Source: Euptelea pleiosperma (taxonomy: Eukaryota; Streptophyta; Magnoliopsida; Ranunculales; Eupteleaceae). From it: DNA of 64,000 bases. Shown here one piece after another: positions 23,630 to 34,100 of the stretch. Numbering within the stretch: the first letter of the stretch is position 1; each line of letters starts with the position of its first letter. A program made the translations under genes and the position numbers. The notes beneath the pieces are model-generated. The model did no database searches. It was not told where the DNA came from and saw nothing but the letters and a program-made list of their open reading frames with translations. The stretch spans positions 52,007,393 through 52,071,392 of the forward strand of contig CM068544.1 in NCBI GenBank assembly GCA_035048495.1, in the 5' to 3' direction.

Positions 23630-24285
23630 AGTAGATCTTTGATGACGGACCACTGACCATATGGATGTTTGCACCATCCCTAGGTCGGTTGGCGCCTAGT
23701 TAGTAAATTCGTGTATTATTCCCCTTTAATACCCGATTTTTTCATTTTTTTTTTTTAAAAACGTTAATACAGCTATATAAAATAAAAAATCAGAAAAAAA
23801 AATCGTGAATTTTAAGATTATACGAATAAACCACGTATTATTCGCGTTTAATACGCAAATTTTGTATTTTTAAAATAAAAAACATATTAAGTGGCTGCAT
23901 AAAATGAAAAAATTGGTAAAATTCAAGCTTTTTAAGGCTAAACTTATATAACATTTCAACAATTGCCGAATTTTTATATCCCGAAGCCAAAATAAACTCG
24001 AACTTTTCTCGTTCCGAAGCTTTGCCGTATGGCGAATTGCTAACTATGGGTTGGGTACATACCAAGATTCATCATGATTAGTGATTATTAACATTTGGAT
24101 CTGAGTACCCCAAATAATGTTTGACAACTTAAAAAACCCATGAAAAAGATTTCAACCCAACAGTTTGAATTCACAAATAAGTCTGATTTTTGGTATGTAG
24201 GTCCACCTGAGGATGTTCCAAACATCCATACGGTCAGTAGTGTGACATGTAACTCATACAGTGTTATGTCATCAACGTTGATGAG
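23630..24285. mobile_element. Palindromic MITE family A copy split by a second insertion
   Basis: The left arm (GATGACGGACC, CTGACCATATGGATGTTTG, to about 23700) and right arm (about 24060-24285: GTGATTATTAACATTTGGAT, CATCCATACGGTCAGTAG) match the two halves of family A. Between them, 23700-24055 is AT-rich and has rough inverted ends (GTTAGTAAATTCG / CGAATTGCTAAC), so it is likely a separate insertion. Confidence 0.6.
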
Positions 24286-25150
24286 GGACATCAATCATCA
24301 AATGATCATCAACCCTGGTCAAATACGGGGGGAGGGGATCATCTAGATGGAAAGAAAGAGAGAGGGCTTATCGTACATACTTGCATCTTAGCAGACTAGA
24401 TATTCTCATATTTGTCGTTTTTTCTAGACAACTAAAGTCCAATAAAGTAGGAAAATTTTGAACACACGATGCTATATGTGTCATAGAAATCAATTCTCAC
24501 CTATGTGGAATGGAAATGATTTCCCGATGGGAAAATCTCATTTTCTCAGAAAAAATTTCTCAATTTAAAATGGCCATCAAACAAGGAAAAATTGGCAATC
24601 AAACACGCCTTAAATAAAAAAAAAGAAAGAAATATCCCACAACCTTTACACACAACCCCGACACCTCACGTTTCTTCAATAGTCAGTGTTGTGCCACTTC
24701 GCAGTGTTACTAAAGCTTTAAATTACAACTGATTCGCTTTTCCATATAAAAAGAGAGTAAGAAAGACTATATAAACATTTTCACATGTGTTTTGAGAAAA
24801 TTTTCATCTCCCATGAAAAATTTTATCGGGAAAATACATCTGATAGGGTTGTTTAATTTCCTTCGAGAAAATATGCAATTTCCAATTACGTGAGAAAATA
24901 AGGGTGGATTTTCGTGGAAACTAATTCTCACTGGTACCTATGTGGAATGGAAATGAATCCCAAGCTTGGATGGGAAAATCTTATTTTCTCGGGAAATTTT
25001 TCCGTTTTAAAATGGGTATCAAATAAGGGAAAATTGACAATGAACACGCCCTTACTTCCGAATTAGAGATAGATTATGAAACCAAATCACTCACCTATTA
25101 ATTTGAGTAGTCATCAACAATTCATCATCGGGGGACAACATTTTTGACAA
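24286..25150. other. Intergenic; relics of PIF-like elements
   Basis: Two related stretches (about 24475-24615 and 24780-25050) share CCTATGTGGAATGGAAATGA, GATGGGAAAATCT.ATTTTCTC and an end near ACACGCC(C)TTA. They resemble the element at 56396-56692. Complete ends cannot be paired. No gene is seen. Confidence 0.45.
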
Positions 25151-25490
25151 CAATTTTGGCACAGGCCAATGTATAAATTATAAGTCTTGGAATGGGGTGA
25201 TTTTTGGTGAGGATGGTCTCTATAGTGAGGAGATCATCTTCACAAAAATTCAAATCAATCCGATATTCGTAGATCGGTTTACAAGTTGAAGAATTATGGA
25301 CTGTCTATTTTTATCGTTAACTTGAAAACTACATTTGATGGGGTTAGAAATTTCAGAATGTGCTGATTTTTTGTAGGGGTGATCTATATGATCAGGAGAT
25401 TATCTTCACCAAAAATCAGCTATTGATTCATCTTCCATGTGGGTACGCCAAAATTGTTGTCCCCCTATCCTGACCCATATATATATATAT

Positions 25491-25873
25491 GGGCTGAGAT
25501 AGAATGACTAATGGAATTCTTACTAATGGACGTGGGGCCTACATGCGGATGAGTTAAGGGATGATTTTTGGTGAGGGTGATCTCCTCACTATGGAGATCA
25601 CCCTCACCAAAAATCAATAATTTTTAAAACTTCTAACCCTACCAAATACGGACCTAAATTTAACGGTGAAAATGGATGGTCCAAAAATTTTCAATTTGCA
25701 ATTTACTTTTCACAAGGCTACAAATATTGGAATGGGCTGATTTTTTGTGTGGTTGATATCCACGTTGAGAAGAATATTATCACAACAAATATCCATTAAC
25801 TCATCCACATGTGGGCCCCACATCTATTAGTAAAAATATTAGTAAGAATTCCATTAGTCATTCTATCCCCGCC
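25491..25873. mobile_element. MITE with long inverted repeats in a TA-rich site
   Basis: The left end, GATAGAATGACTAATGGAAT, and the right end (25800-25873) are inverted copies that continue through TTCTTACTAAT and GTGGGGCC.ACATG.GGATG. The element is flanked by (TA)n on both sides. Inside it carries a family-B hairpin (TTTTTGGTGAGGGTGATCTC and its complement about 25560-25615). No coding sequence. Confidence 0.8.
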
Positions 25874-25910
<37 letters not shown>

Positions 25911-25912
25911 CA
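25873..25912. repeat. (TA)n(TG)n microsatellite
   Basis: About nine TA and then ten TG dinucleotides follow the MITE end. Confidence 0.9.
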
Positions 25913-26004
25913 AATATGACGTATTAATATTTATATTGTATATGATTGTCAAAACACACACACGTACGTATTATGTCTAAAAATTTATTTTATAAAAAAG
26001 ATTT

Positions 26005-26332
26005 TTTGATGAGGGACGACCATAGTATAAGCCACGCGGCACACTCTTAGAGACTACTGACATATGGATGTTAATTTGGCCATCGCCAAGTGGACCTACA
26101 GACGAAAAATTAGCTTGGCTGGCAATTTCTAAACTTTGAACTGAATACCCGAAATAATGCTCATGCTCGTATCCACGATTAATAATAAACCCATAAAAAG
26201 GCTCCCACCCAACGGTTAAAAATTACTTATCAGGCTGATTTTTGGTTTGTAGGTCATGTAATGATGAGCCAAACATCTATACGATCAGTGGTTTCTAAGA
26301 ATGTGCCACGTGGCTCATACTGTGACCTGTAA
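26005..26332. mobile_element. Palindromic MITE family A copy
   Basis: The left arm (ATAAGCCACGCGGCACACTC, TGACATATGGATGTT) is the inverted complement of the right arm (GATCAGTGG..CTAAGAATG, GTGCCACGTGGCTCATACTG). The body has CCCATAAAAAGGCTCC and AACGGTTAAAAATTA. No open frame. Arms of roughly 100 bp or more are typical of Mutator-type MITEs. Confidence 0.8.
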
Positions 26333-26789
26333 GGAAACATTCAAAGATTTATTTATTTTCACGAGATTGAATTCGCCCTAAATATTATAGTTTTATCAGT
26401 ATAAAATACAAGGTATCTTTTAAAATAAAAGTAAATATCACGACATATTTATAGTTTGGCAAATGTGGGACCTACTATTGGCCACTATTTGACGTAAAAT
26501 CCCAAATGCTTATGTAGACAAAAAAAAGAGCTTGATATTAGCCTGTTTGGTTAGTCAGCAATTTACTTCCGAGATAATATATTGTCACATCCAATTAACT
26601 TCACGGTTAAATATTCACACTTGAAAATATTTTAAGTGTTTGGCAACAATGTCATTTTCTCTCCAAATTTTCTGACGTCCTAATTTTTATAGCTTTTAGA
26701 TGGTGAAGGCAAATTTTTTGTTACAATGATCCAAAGGTTGAAAATCACTATTCAATCTGATTTTTGGTATGCCACATAGGGATGGGCCA

Positions 26790-27405
26790 AACATTCATTA
26801 GGTCAGTGGGCCCAAAAAGGTTGTCATACTGGTAGATTTACGACGGTCCCAACATTTAGAGGGCAAGTGGGCCTAAAAATGTGTGCCACGTGTCAAATTG
26901 GTAGACATATGAGGTGTCCCAACATTTAGAGTGTAAATGGGCCCAAAAAAGTGTGCCACGTGTCATATTGGTAGATATATGAGAGGTTCCAACATTTATA
27001 GTGCAAGTGGGCCCAAAAAGGTATGCCATGTGTTATATTAGTAGATATATGAGGGGTCCAAACAGAAGCAGCTTCTATGAACTAAGTCCGTACAGAACAA
27101 ACAAAACAGCCCTACTCAATGTTTTCCACGCCATCCAAAAAGTAAAACTACCAACACAACCGCAACCCAGATTTGTCGGTTTTGATTTTATTTTTGTTCT
27201 TTTTCCATTTTGCTTTTTGGCTGACGTGGGGCGCATTGAGTAGGGCTGTATTGTTTGTTATGTGCAGCCCTGGTGCACAGAAGCTGCGCCCGGTCCAAAC
27301 ATTGGGAGTGCAAGCGGGCCCGAAAAGGTTTGCCATGTGTCATATTGGTAGATATACAAGGGGTCCCAACATTCACGGTGCAAGTGGACCCAAACGCAAA
27401 GAAAA
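26790..27405. repeat. Tandem repeat, period ~69 bp, about six units
   Basis: The unit pattern is AGTGCAAGTGGGCCCAAAAA, then TGCCACGTGTCATATTGGTA, GATATATGAGGGGTCCCAAC. Unit starts are near 26800, 26865, 26933, 27000, 27300 and 27370. The gap between the fourth and fifth is a 228-bp transposon insertion. Confidence 0.85.
27064..27291. mobile_element. Mutator-like MITE with 9-bp target-site duplication
   Basis: The ends AGAAGCAGCTTCT and AGAAGCTGCGCCC are inverted, and the arms continue ACAAACAA.ACAGCCCTAC through CTCAATG. Direct flanks GGTCCAAAC at 27055-27063 and 27292-27300 match perfectly, as expected for Mutator insertion. It interrupts the 69-bp tandem repeat. No coding sequence. Confidence 0.88.
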
Positions 27406-27784
27406 TGGCGTGCCAAATGCAAAAACAAATGTGATTTAGGTAAGTATTTGGATTTGCAATAACTTACCAAACAGACCCAGAAGAAAAAAAAATCACTAAT
27501 ACGGATGCATTGCCAGAGTAATTATATCATGGTGAGGCTTCTACCATCATTATTCTAGTCCAACTAGATTATAATTATGAGTAGCCTCCACATCCAATGT
27601 TCTGTTTAACACTGGATGGGCCAAAGCTGTTGTTCCTGTGTGGGGGATAGCAGCATGTGATGAGGGTGCTATGATGTTGGATCAGAATATTGATCTTTCA
27701 TTATAATTGATAAGATAAGAAAAACTAATCATCTCGCGTGGACATGGACCCACATACTAGAGCGCTGTAATCCACCATTATATA

Positions 27785-28553
27785 TAGAATAGAACTTGGC
27801 TGACTGCGACAGTCAGTGAAAGCCGCTTACCACCCATGATATGGGCCACATGACTAGGGGTGTCATCGGGTCGGTTCCGGTTCGGTTTCTAAGGTGACCA
27901 GAACCGGAACAATCAGTTCTGGTTCTCGTCGGTTCGGTTCTCAAAGTGATGGATCCGGAACCGGAACCGATTATGTATTTATGCCGGTTCCGGTTGCGGT
28001 TCCGGGTATATTGGGCCAAATCTTGAGAATATTAGAATATTTACACTATATTTATTTATTGATACCGGTTCTTATTGGTTCAGTTCCGGTTCTTATTGGT
28101 TTCGGTTCCATATTAGGCTACCCAGAACCGGAACCGTTATTGTCGGTTCGGTTCGGTTCTGGTTCTGGTTCTGATTACTTTTTAATCGATTCCCAAAAAT
28201 GTGGAACCGAAACTGGTGTTTTCGGTTCCGGTTAAACGGGTAAAATTGACACCCCTACATGACCCATTTTTAGAGGACAATTACCGTATGGATGTTTGTA
28301 CAATCCCTAGGAGGACCTAAAAACGAAAAATCAATCGGATTAGTGATTTTTAGCGGTGGATTGGAGTCATTTTCATGGGTTGATTTTAACCGTTGGAATT
28401 TGAGCATTATTGACCTTTTTTGGGGTACAAGGATCCAAAGGTTTGAAATCACTAATTGGTTCGTAGGTCCACTTAGGGATTGGTCAAACATCCATACGGC
28501 CAGCGTCCTCTTATGGGCCATCAGTGGCTTCGTGGTCAGCCAAGTTTTACTCC
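27785..28553. mobile_element. Palindromic MITE family A copy carrying a nested hAT MITE
   Basis: The outer ends (about AATAGAACTTGGCTGAC left, GTCAGCCAAGTTTTACTCC right) are inverted copies. Flanks ATTATATAT and ATTATACAA could be a decayed 9-bp duplication. Inner arms contain CCGTATGGATGTTTG.AC and its complement CAAACATCCATACGGCC. The left arm is interrupted at GGGCCACATGAC by the element at 27856-28256. Confidence 0.8.
27856..28256. mobile_element. hAT-type MITE nested in family A
   Basis: Perfect 10-bp inverted ends, AGGGGTGTCA and TGACACCCCT. Flanks ACATGACT and ACATGACC are an 8-bp duplication with one change. The body is built of many GGTTCCGGTTC-like motifs on both strands, giving a GC-richer, sequence-redundant interior. 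The open frame through it is a by-product of these motifs, not a gene. Confidence 0.85.
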
Positions 28554-28583
28554 ATTATACAAGTCTCATCTCGAAGCTATTTT

Positions 28584-28910
28584 AGGAGTAAACCTTCGGT
28601 GACACTCGTAGTCAGCGAGTGCACCTACAAAACAAAAGTAATATGATTAATGATTTAAACCTTTGGATTTGGATCTTTGTACCCAAATAATGCTAAAATG
28701 CCTACGGTTAAAATCAACCCATGAAAATAACTTCATCCAACGCTGAGAAAGCACTGATCAGGTTTATTTTTTATTTGTAGATGCACCTAGTGATTGGCCA
28801 AACATCCATACGGTTAGTGTCCTCTTAAGAATGTGCCACGTGGCTCATATTGGCTGCAGGTAGCTGCTTCGCTAACTGTGTGTGTCACCGAAGGTTTACT
28901 CCTATTTACG
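28584..28910. mobile_element. Palindromic MITE family A copy
   Basis: The ends GTAAACCTTCGGTGACAC (28587) and its exact complement (about 28888) bracket the family body (GATTTAAACCTTTGGATTT, ACGGTTAAAATCAACCCATG, CAAACATCCATACGGTTAG, GTGCCACGTGGCTCATATTG). A convincing target-site duplication was not found. Confidence 0.8.
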
Positions 28911-28951
28911 GTAATAAATCTGCCTAACTGACCAAACGACCATTTCCCTTG

Positions 28952-29311
28952 AGTAAAACTTCTGTCAGAGATTGTGACAGATGCTTCTGTCACAATGCAC
29001 AATATGAGCCACGCGGTACACTCTTAGAGGATTCTGACTGTATGGATGTTTGGCCAGTCACTCGATAGATATCTAAACCAAAAATCAGCATGATTAGTGA
29101 TTCTAATAGATTCAATTGAAGTTATTTTCATAGGTTGATTGTAACGGTAAGAATTTGAGGACATTGGGATGCAAAGATCCAAAGGTTGTAAACAACTTAT
29201 CAGGATTATTTTTAGTTTGTAGGTCCATCGAAGGACTTGCCAAACATCCATACTGTAATAGTCCACTAATATTTGCCACGTGTCTTTATTTTGCGTTGTG
29301 ACAGAAGTTTC
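28952..29311. mobile_element. Palindromic MITE family A copy
   Basis: The ends GAGTAAAACTTCTGTCA and TGACAGAAGTTTCACTC are inverted. Inner arms are AATATGAGCCACGCGGTACA and ATTTGCCACGTGTC. The left end contains an extra local duplication (CTTCTGTCA.. twice). Confidence 0.78.
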
Positions 29312-29741
29312 ACTCGTTTTCCTTGTTTTTTTTTTTTAGCTGGACGATGCTCTGATGTTCTGATCATCATCAAGATGCGACACGTACGACTATCCGATCC
29401 AATTTATCGACTAGGGAAAAGAATTTTTGTGACAAATGTGGCATTATCCCTAGTGCCCAGACCATGGATGGTCATCAAAATTTGTGTTGTAAATCCCAAG
29501 GACTATCAGTGGTCTCTGGACCTGGAACGACGGGATGATGGTAACACAGCGCTTTCTGAGTAGATCCTACTTTGATAATTTATCCAAAAAGGGAAATTAT
29601 GGTATTGGCCATCGAACATGACTGATATCTCCTAAGTAACGGCCTAGATTGTCATAAGCAAGTTAACTATCTTGTTACCGGAGCTATCAGATCGTTGAGG
29701 CAAGCTTAAATATCTGATGGCACATGGCATTGTAATTATAT

Positions 29742-30462
29742 CGGAAAATTTTCCAAACAAACCCAAGTTTAAGGGTATTTTACAAAAAGAACCGTATTTT
29801 TTGAAATTTGTCAAAACAAACCTAGGACGCCGGACCGTTTGGCGTATTTTCACGAAACTTTAAAATGGCTGAATTGCCCTCTTCAAACGATACGCCAAAT
29901 GGTTAGGCGTACGTTGTTATACGTCGCCAAACGGTATAGCGTATCACTTTGTGAACTGCCAAACCGTTTGGCGGTTCACAAAGTGATACGCCATACTGTT
30001 AGGCGTTTATTTTTTACTGTGTTAACGTGAAACTCACGTTTGATGATGTTAGAAATTTCAGATCACCAAAAATCAGCCATTGATTTATCTTCCTTGTGTG
30101 TACACCAAAATTATGAAAAAAAAACGTCAAATCGCCGTCAGACGCCATACTGTTTGGCGATGGTTATTAACAGTCGCCAAACCGTTCGGCGTATGCTATT
30201 AAAAGTCGCCAAACGGTTTGGCGACATTTAATAGCCGACGCCGAACGATTTGGCGACTGTTAATAACCGTCGCCAAACAGTATGGCGTCTAACAATGATT
30301 TGACATTTTTCAGGCAACAGGACAAGGACAAATCTGCCATTAAAATATTTTTTGAGCATACGCCAAATGGTTTGGCGTCCTAGGTTTGTTTTGACAAATT
30401 TTTAAAAATACAGTTCTTTTTTAAAAATACCCTTAAACTTGGGTTCGTTCGAAAATTTTCCG
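29742..30462. mobile_element. Mutator-like element with palindrome-rich interior
   Basis: A perfect 9-bp target-site duplication, TAATTATAT, lies at 29733-29741 and 30463-30471. Inverted termini begin CGGAAAATTTTC and continue for about 100 bp (CCCAAGTTTAAGGGTATTTT, TGTCAAAACAAACCTAGGAC). The interior holds repeated GCCAAAC.GTTTGGC palindromes, including a 47-bp near-perfect one at about 29944-29990 and a ~179-bp hairpin at 30126-30304. Part of family B (GATGTTAGAAATTTCAGATC, CACCAAAAATCAGCCATTGA) is embedded at about 30030-30115. No transposase frame is seen, so it is non-autonomous. Confidence 0.88.
30126..30304. repeat. ~179-bp imperfect palindrome (hairpin)
   Basis: Centred near 30215 on CGCCAAACGGTTTGGCG. 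The arms pair along about 89 bp with roughly a dozen mismatches: GACGCCATACTGTTTGGCGA against its complement TCGCCAAACAGTATGGCGTC, and GTTATTAACAGTCGCCAAA against its complement. It would fold into a long, nearly continuous stem if transcribed. Confidence 0.88.
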
Positions 30463-30471
30463 TAATTATAT

Positions 30472-31127
30472 ACGTAAGATATACGCGGAAATACGCCGTA
30501 TTTTATACGCGACGACGATGGGAATTATGACTCTCCTTGCTGTCCTTTACTCTCTCGCGCTCTCTGAAATAGCGAGAACGAAGAAAAGGTCAGAAACACC
30601 TTAGAAAACGAAGCTTTTCTTTCAACAATTCAACCATTGCAGCAAGAGCGAGGAAGGAGATTTACAGAGGCGAGGAGACCCTATATCTTTCAACTCGAAA
30701 CCCTTAGTTGAAGTAAGGTTCAAGCAATCATAGAAACAGCTCATTTCTAGGGCAAATCGCGAATCAATCTCTTCGAACTCCTTCCTCATCTGTTCCGTCT
30801 TTCCTCTTGGAAACAATCTTTTCGGTTCCTGGTGCAGAATCGGTCGCGATTAGTGTTAGGTCTGCGAAATGGATTCTCTCACTTGATTCGAAAATATTTG
30901 ACGGAGCGCCGGTTTGCGAAGGTACGTTTTCTATTCATCTTCATGGAAAATCTGTGAATATCGGATGGGTTTTTGTTGATCGAACTTCCGAGCGGTTAAC
31001 GAGGGTTCTTGACGTTTGATTTGTGTTTGTTTGATTTATTCAGAGAATCGGTGGATTTCTCTGTTAAAACTGTGCCATTTTTCTTGTTGAACAAACAGTC
31101 GAGGTTAGCGTTGGGTTTTATACAGCA
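30472..31127 (+). promoter_or_regulatory. Promoter and 5' UTR of the RING gene, with a probable UTR intron
   Basis: CT/GA-rich leader sequence (CTCTCTCGCGCTCTCTG near 30550) precedes the coding start. A leader intron is likely from 30922 (GCGAAG|GTACG) to 31043 (TTGATTTATTCAG|AGAATC), which would splice the leader to within 85 bp of the ATG at 31128. No clear TATA box was found between the transposon end at 30471 and the leader. The transcription start is not determined. Confidence 0.5.
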
Positions 31128-34100
31128 ATGGAAACTTCCGGTAGCAATTTCGACCCATATAGGAATTCTACGGGCAATATTAATTCTAGAAGATACGGAA
31201 TGCAGTTCTCTGCTGCAAATTTCATTCAGGCGCCTTTATCGGCTTTGTTAGAGTATTCTGGTATTCTTCGTACCAGGTCGAATCATCAAGAAACGGATGG
31301 TTTGATAAATAGAGGAGCGGCAGCTGGTTTCCGGGACCACATTCAGAGCCGGTTGGATGATTCTGCTGCGGGCAGCAGTGGTGGAGAGGTCTCCATTCGG
31401 ATTATTGGTGCTGGAGAACAAGAGCACGTGAGGGTGGGAACCGGCCTTTCACCTTCATCAGTTGGTCAGGGTAGAGAAGGAAACCCTGGCGAGAATGGTG
31501 TCTCCACTGAGCAGGTTACTGGACCAGCTGCAGCAGCATCAGATCGTCAAGGAGACACAGGGAATGAAGGTGGGGCTACTGACGGGGTTTCCTTGTCATC
31601 ATCAGTTTCGATCTCGGCTGTTAATTCAGGAAATGGGAGCACGGATGGGGAGGCTGTTAATGGTGTAGGAGGTAATAACAGGGATTCTTCTTACCAGAGA
31701 TACGATATTCAGCAGGTCGCCAGGTGGATCGAGCAGATTCTACCATTTTCTTTGCTTCTCTTGGTTGTCTTCATTCGGCAGCATCTGCAAGGTACTCATA
31801 TCCGATCATCATTGTTTTGAATATTGATGTTTAGTTCTTGGAAACCATTGATGGAAATAAAAAGGATAAACATCTGTAGTCTATTTTTTTTTTTGTATTT
31901 ATATCTGTATGACGAAGTTTTAGTACAGTTTTTGCCTTATCTACAGCTTTTGCATTGATGATTACTTGGGTTTTATCTTTCTTGAGCTTCATAACTTGGA
32001 CTTTGAATGCATGAGTCTGAACCTTGTCTTCCTTTGCCCTGTTGGATGAATGCAAATCTTCTTCACAGGAAAATGGAAGCAAGTAGTAAGGAGTATGTTT
32101 AGAAGCTAGTAAAAGATGAAAATAAGCAAGAGATGACATCACAGAATTAAACTTAATTTCGTATCTTATTAGGGTACCTGGGTTGTCTTGCACAAGAGTT
32201 ATTAGAGGTACGAAGGGAGTGGTCAAACTCTTCCCTATATTTCGGGTTCAATGTTGATTAAAGACTTTAGTGAAGCAAAATGAGAACTGAAGCTTTATGA
32301 TTACCAGATTTTGCTCCACACTTTGGTTTCTAATCGTGAAAGGTGATTGTCTAAAGGTGTTTAAATGGTTTTCGAGGAAGTGTCCATGGAGAGTTGCTTG
32401 CTCAAAGCTGAAAATAAAGAGAAGAGAGAGGGAATCGAAACCCTAAGCTCTTCTCATTTTCTTATTCTTATTATAATTATAATTGTTATAATTATTATTG
32501 TTGTTGTTATTGTTGATATAGCTCTAAACAGAGTCAAATGGTAAAATAGTATTCATGTTGATGATCCCAAACATTTGGGATAAGGCGTGATAATTATTAT
32601 TACAATTATTGTTATGATGATGATGATGATTTTTTTGATAGGGTGATGATGATGATCATATGTTGGGTTGGTTGATCCGACCCAAGTTGCACCCCTACTC
32701 CAAATCCCTTATGTACTGGGATTTCCCATCCCTTCTTTGTACTTCATTTTTTTATTTTTCATATTTTCGCAGGGACCTGATGCCTTTTTAGCCTTTTTCA
32801 TCGATTCAATCATCAAAGAAAAACGTGTTCAAAACTCAGTCCCATGGATTCTAGAGATACCACATAAACTTCATGCGGGAATTCAAAATTTTCAGTGGGT
32901 CCTAAAATGGTTGAAGCAGCCTGCTGTTGTAAAAATATTCCACGGGCTGTTGAGCCTATTCAAACTAAACCAATAATAGCCCAGTTTAGTGAACAAGATA
33001 TACTTGGCCTTCTTCAAAAGCCAAGCCACTCTCATTGCAAAATAAAATTGACCAAGCAAAGCTGAAATGTACAAGCCTTTTTCCAGTTGATTTCTTCTCA
33101 AGTTTACCAGCTTGAATCGTCTTATTTTGATCTACTCTTCATGCTGAGTCTTACTTAGAGGTGGTCAACTTCTGCGCATTTATTTTACTTCGTAGGCTGA
33201 TATATACAAAAGGATAAGGGAGAATCTCTTGCTTTTGTAGCAGACTAGCAGTTATTCTTAATAAATTTTCTGCATTTAATATGCTAACATCAACCTATGT
33301 GTATTTTGAGTTTTATAGAGCTTCTAATCCGGCAATGAAATATCTTTCATATATTGTTTCATCCCCCTCCCTCTTTCATTTTTCCAAATGTTCTTCTCTT
33401 TAAGTTAGTGACATTTGGCCTTTCTACAAGGACTTACAGGTTTCTTTGTCACGATTTGGATTGCTGCTGTGATGTTCAAGTCGAACGAGATTCTACGAAA
33501 GCAAACTGCTTTGAAGGTGATATGATATATATTTTGATTTTTTTTATATATTTTCTTTAAATGTAATGTGACTATTATCCTCTCTTCATTATAGTCTGTC
33601 TTTATTGCATATTTCCTTAATCAAGTTGTATGCTGTAAAGACTAAAGATCCTGTCGTTCTTTTCTGGTTTCTTACGCATAATAATTGTTGGTTGCTGCAG
33701 GGAGAGAGAAAAATTTCTGTTCTCACTGGGATCACTATAGTTTTCCTGCTTCATGTGGTTGGAGTGTACTGGTGGTATCGAAATGATGACCTTCTATACC
33801 CATTGGTCATGCTTCCACCAAAAGCAATACCACCTTTTTGGCATGCTATATTCATCATCATGGTGAACGGTATGATGAACTTGTCCCCCTTAGTCGTATT
33901 ATGGTACAAATATCTTTTCAATATGGATGCATTTATTATTGTGGTGTAGCATAGATTTGTGGTATTGAAACTTGAAAGTGATTTCTCTTAAAACAGATTA
34001 GATGCCAATATTTCATTAACATGATGGCCATCATCATCATAATCATCAACGTCATCATCTACACTTTATCATCATTATCATGAACATGATGGAAAGGAAT

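Noticed and set aside
26790..27405. CRISPR-like spaced repeats
   Set aside because: Units are contiguous with no unique spacers, and the genome is a plant nuclear one; the single interruption is a transposon with a 9-bp duplication.
27894..28235. A 113-codon frame rich in Gly/Ser/Val-Pro
   Set aside because: It lies wholly inside the hAT MITE and comes from repeated GGTTCCGGTTC motifs; the other strand gives similar Arg/Thr-rich readings.
30807..31019. Frame in the RING-gene leader as an upstream coding exon
   Set aside because: It has no ATG at its start and spans the probable leader intron; the protein family begins with the exon at 31128.
32668..32976. A 102-codon frame in intron 1 of the RING gene
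   Set aside because: No motif, starts in LINE-tail sequence, and lies inside a well-supported intron.
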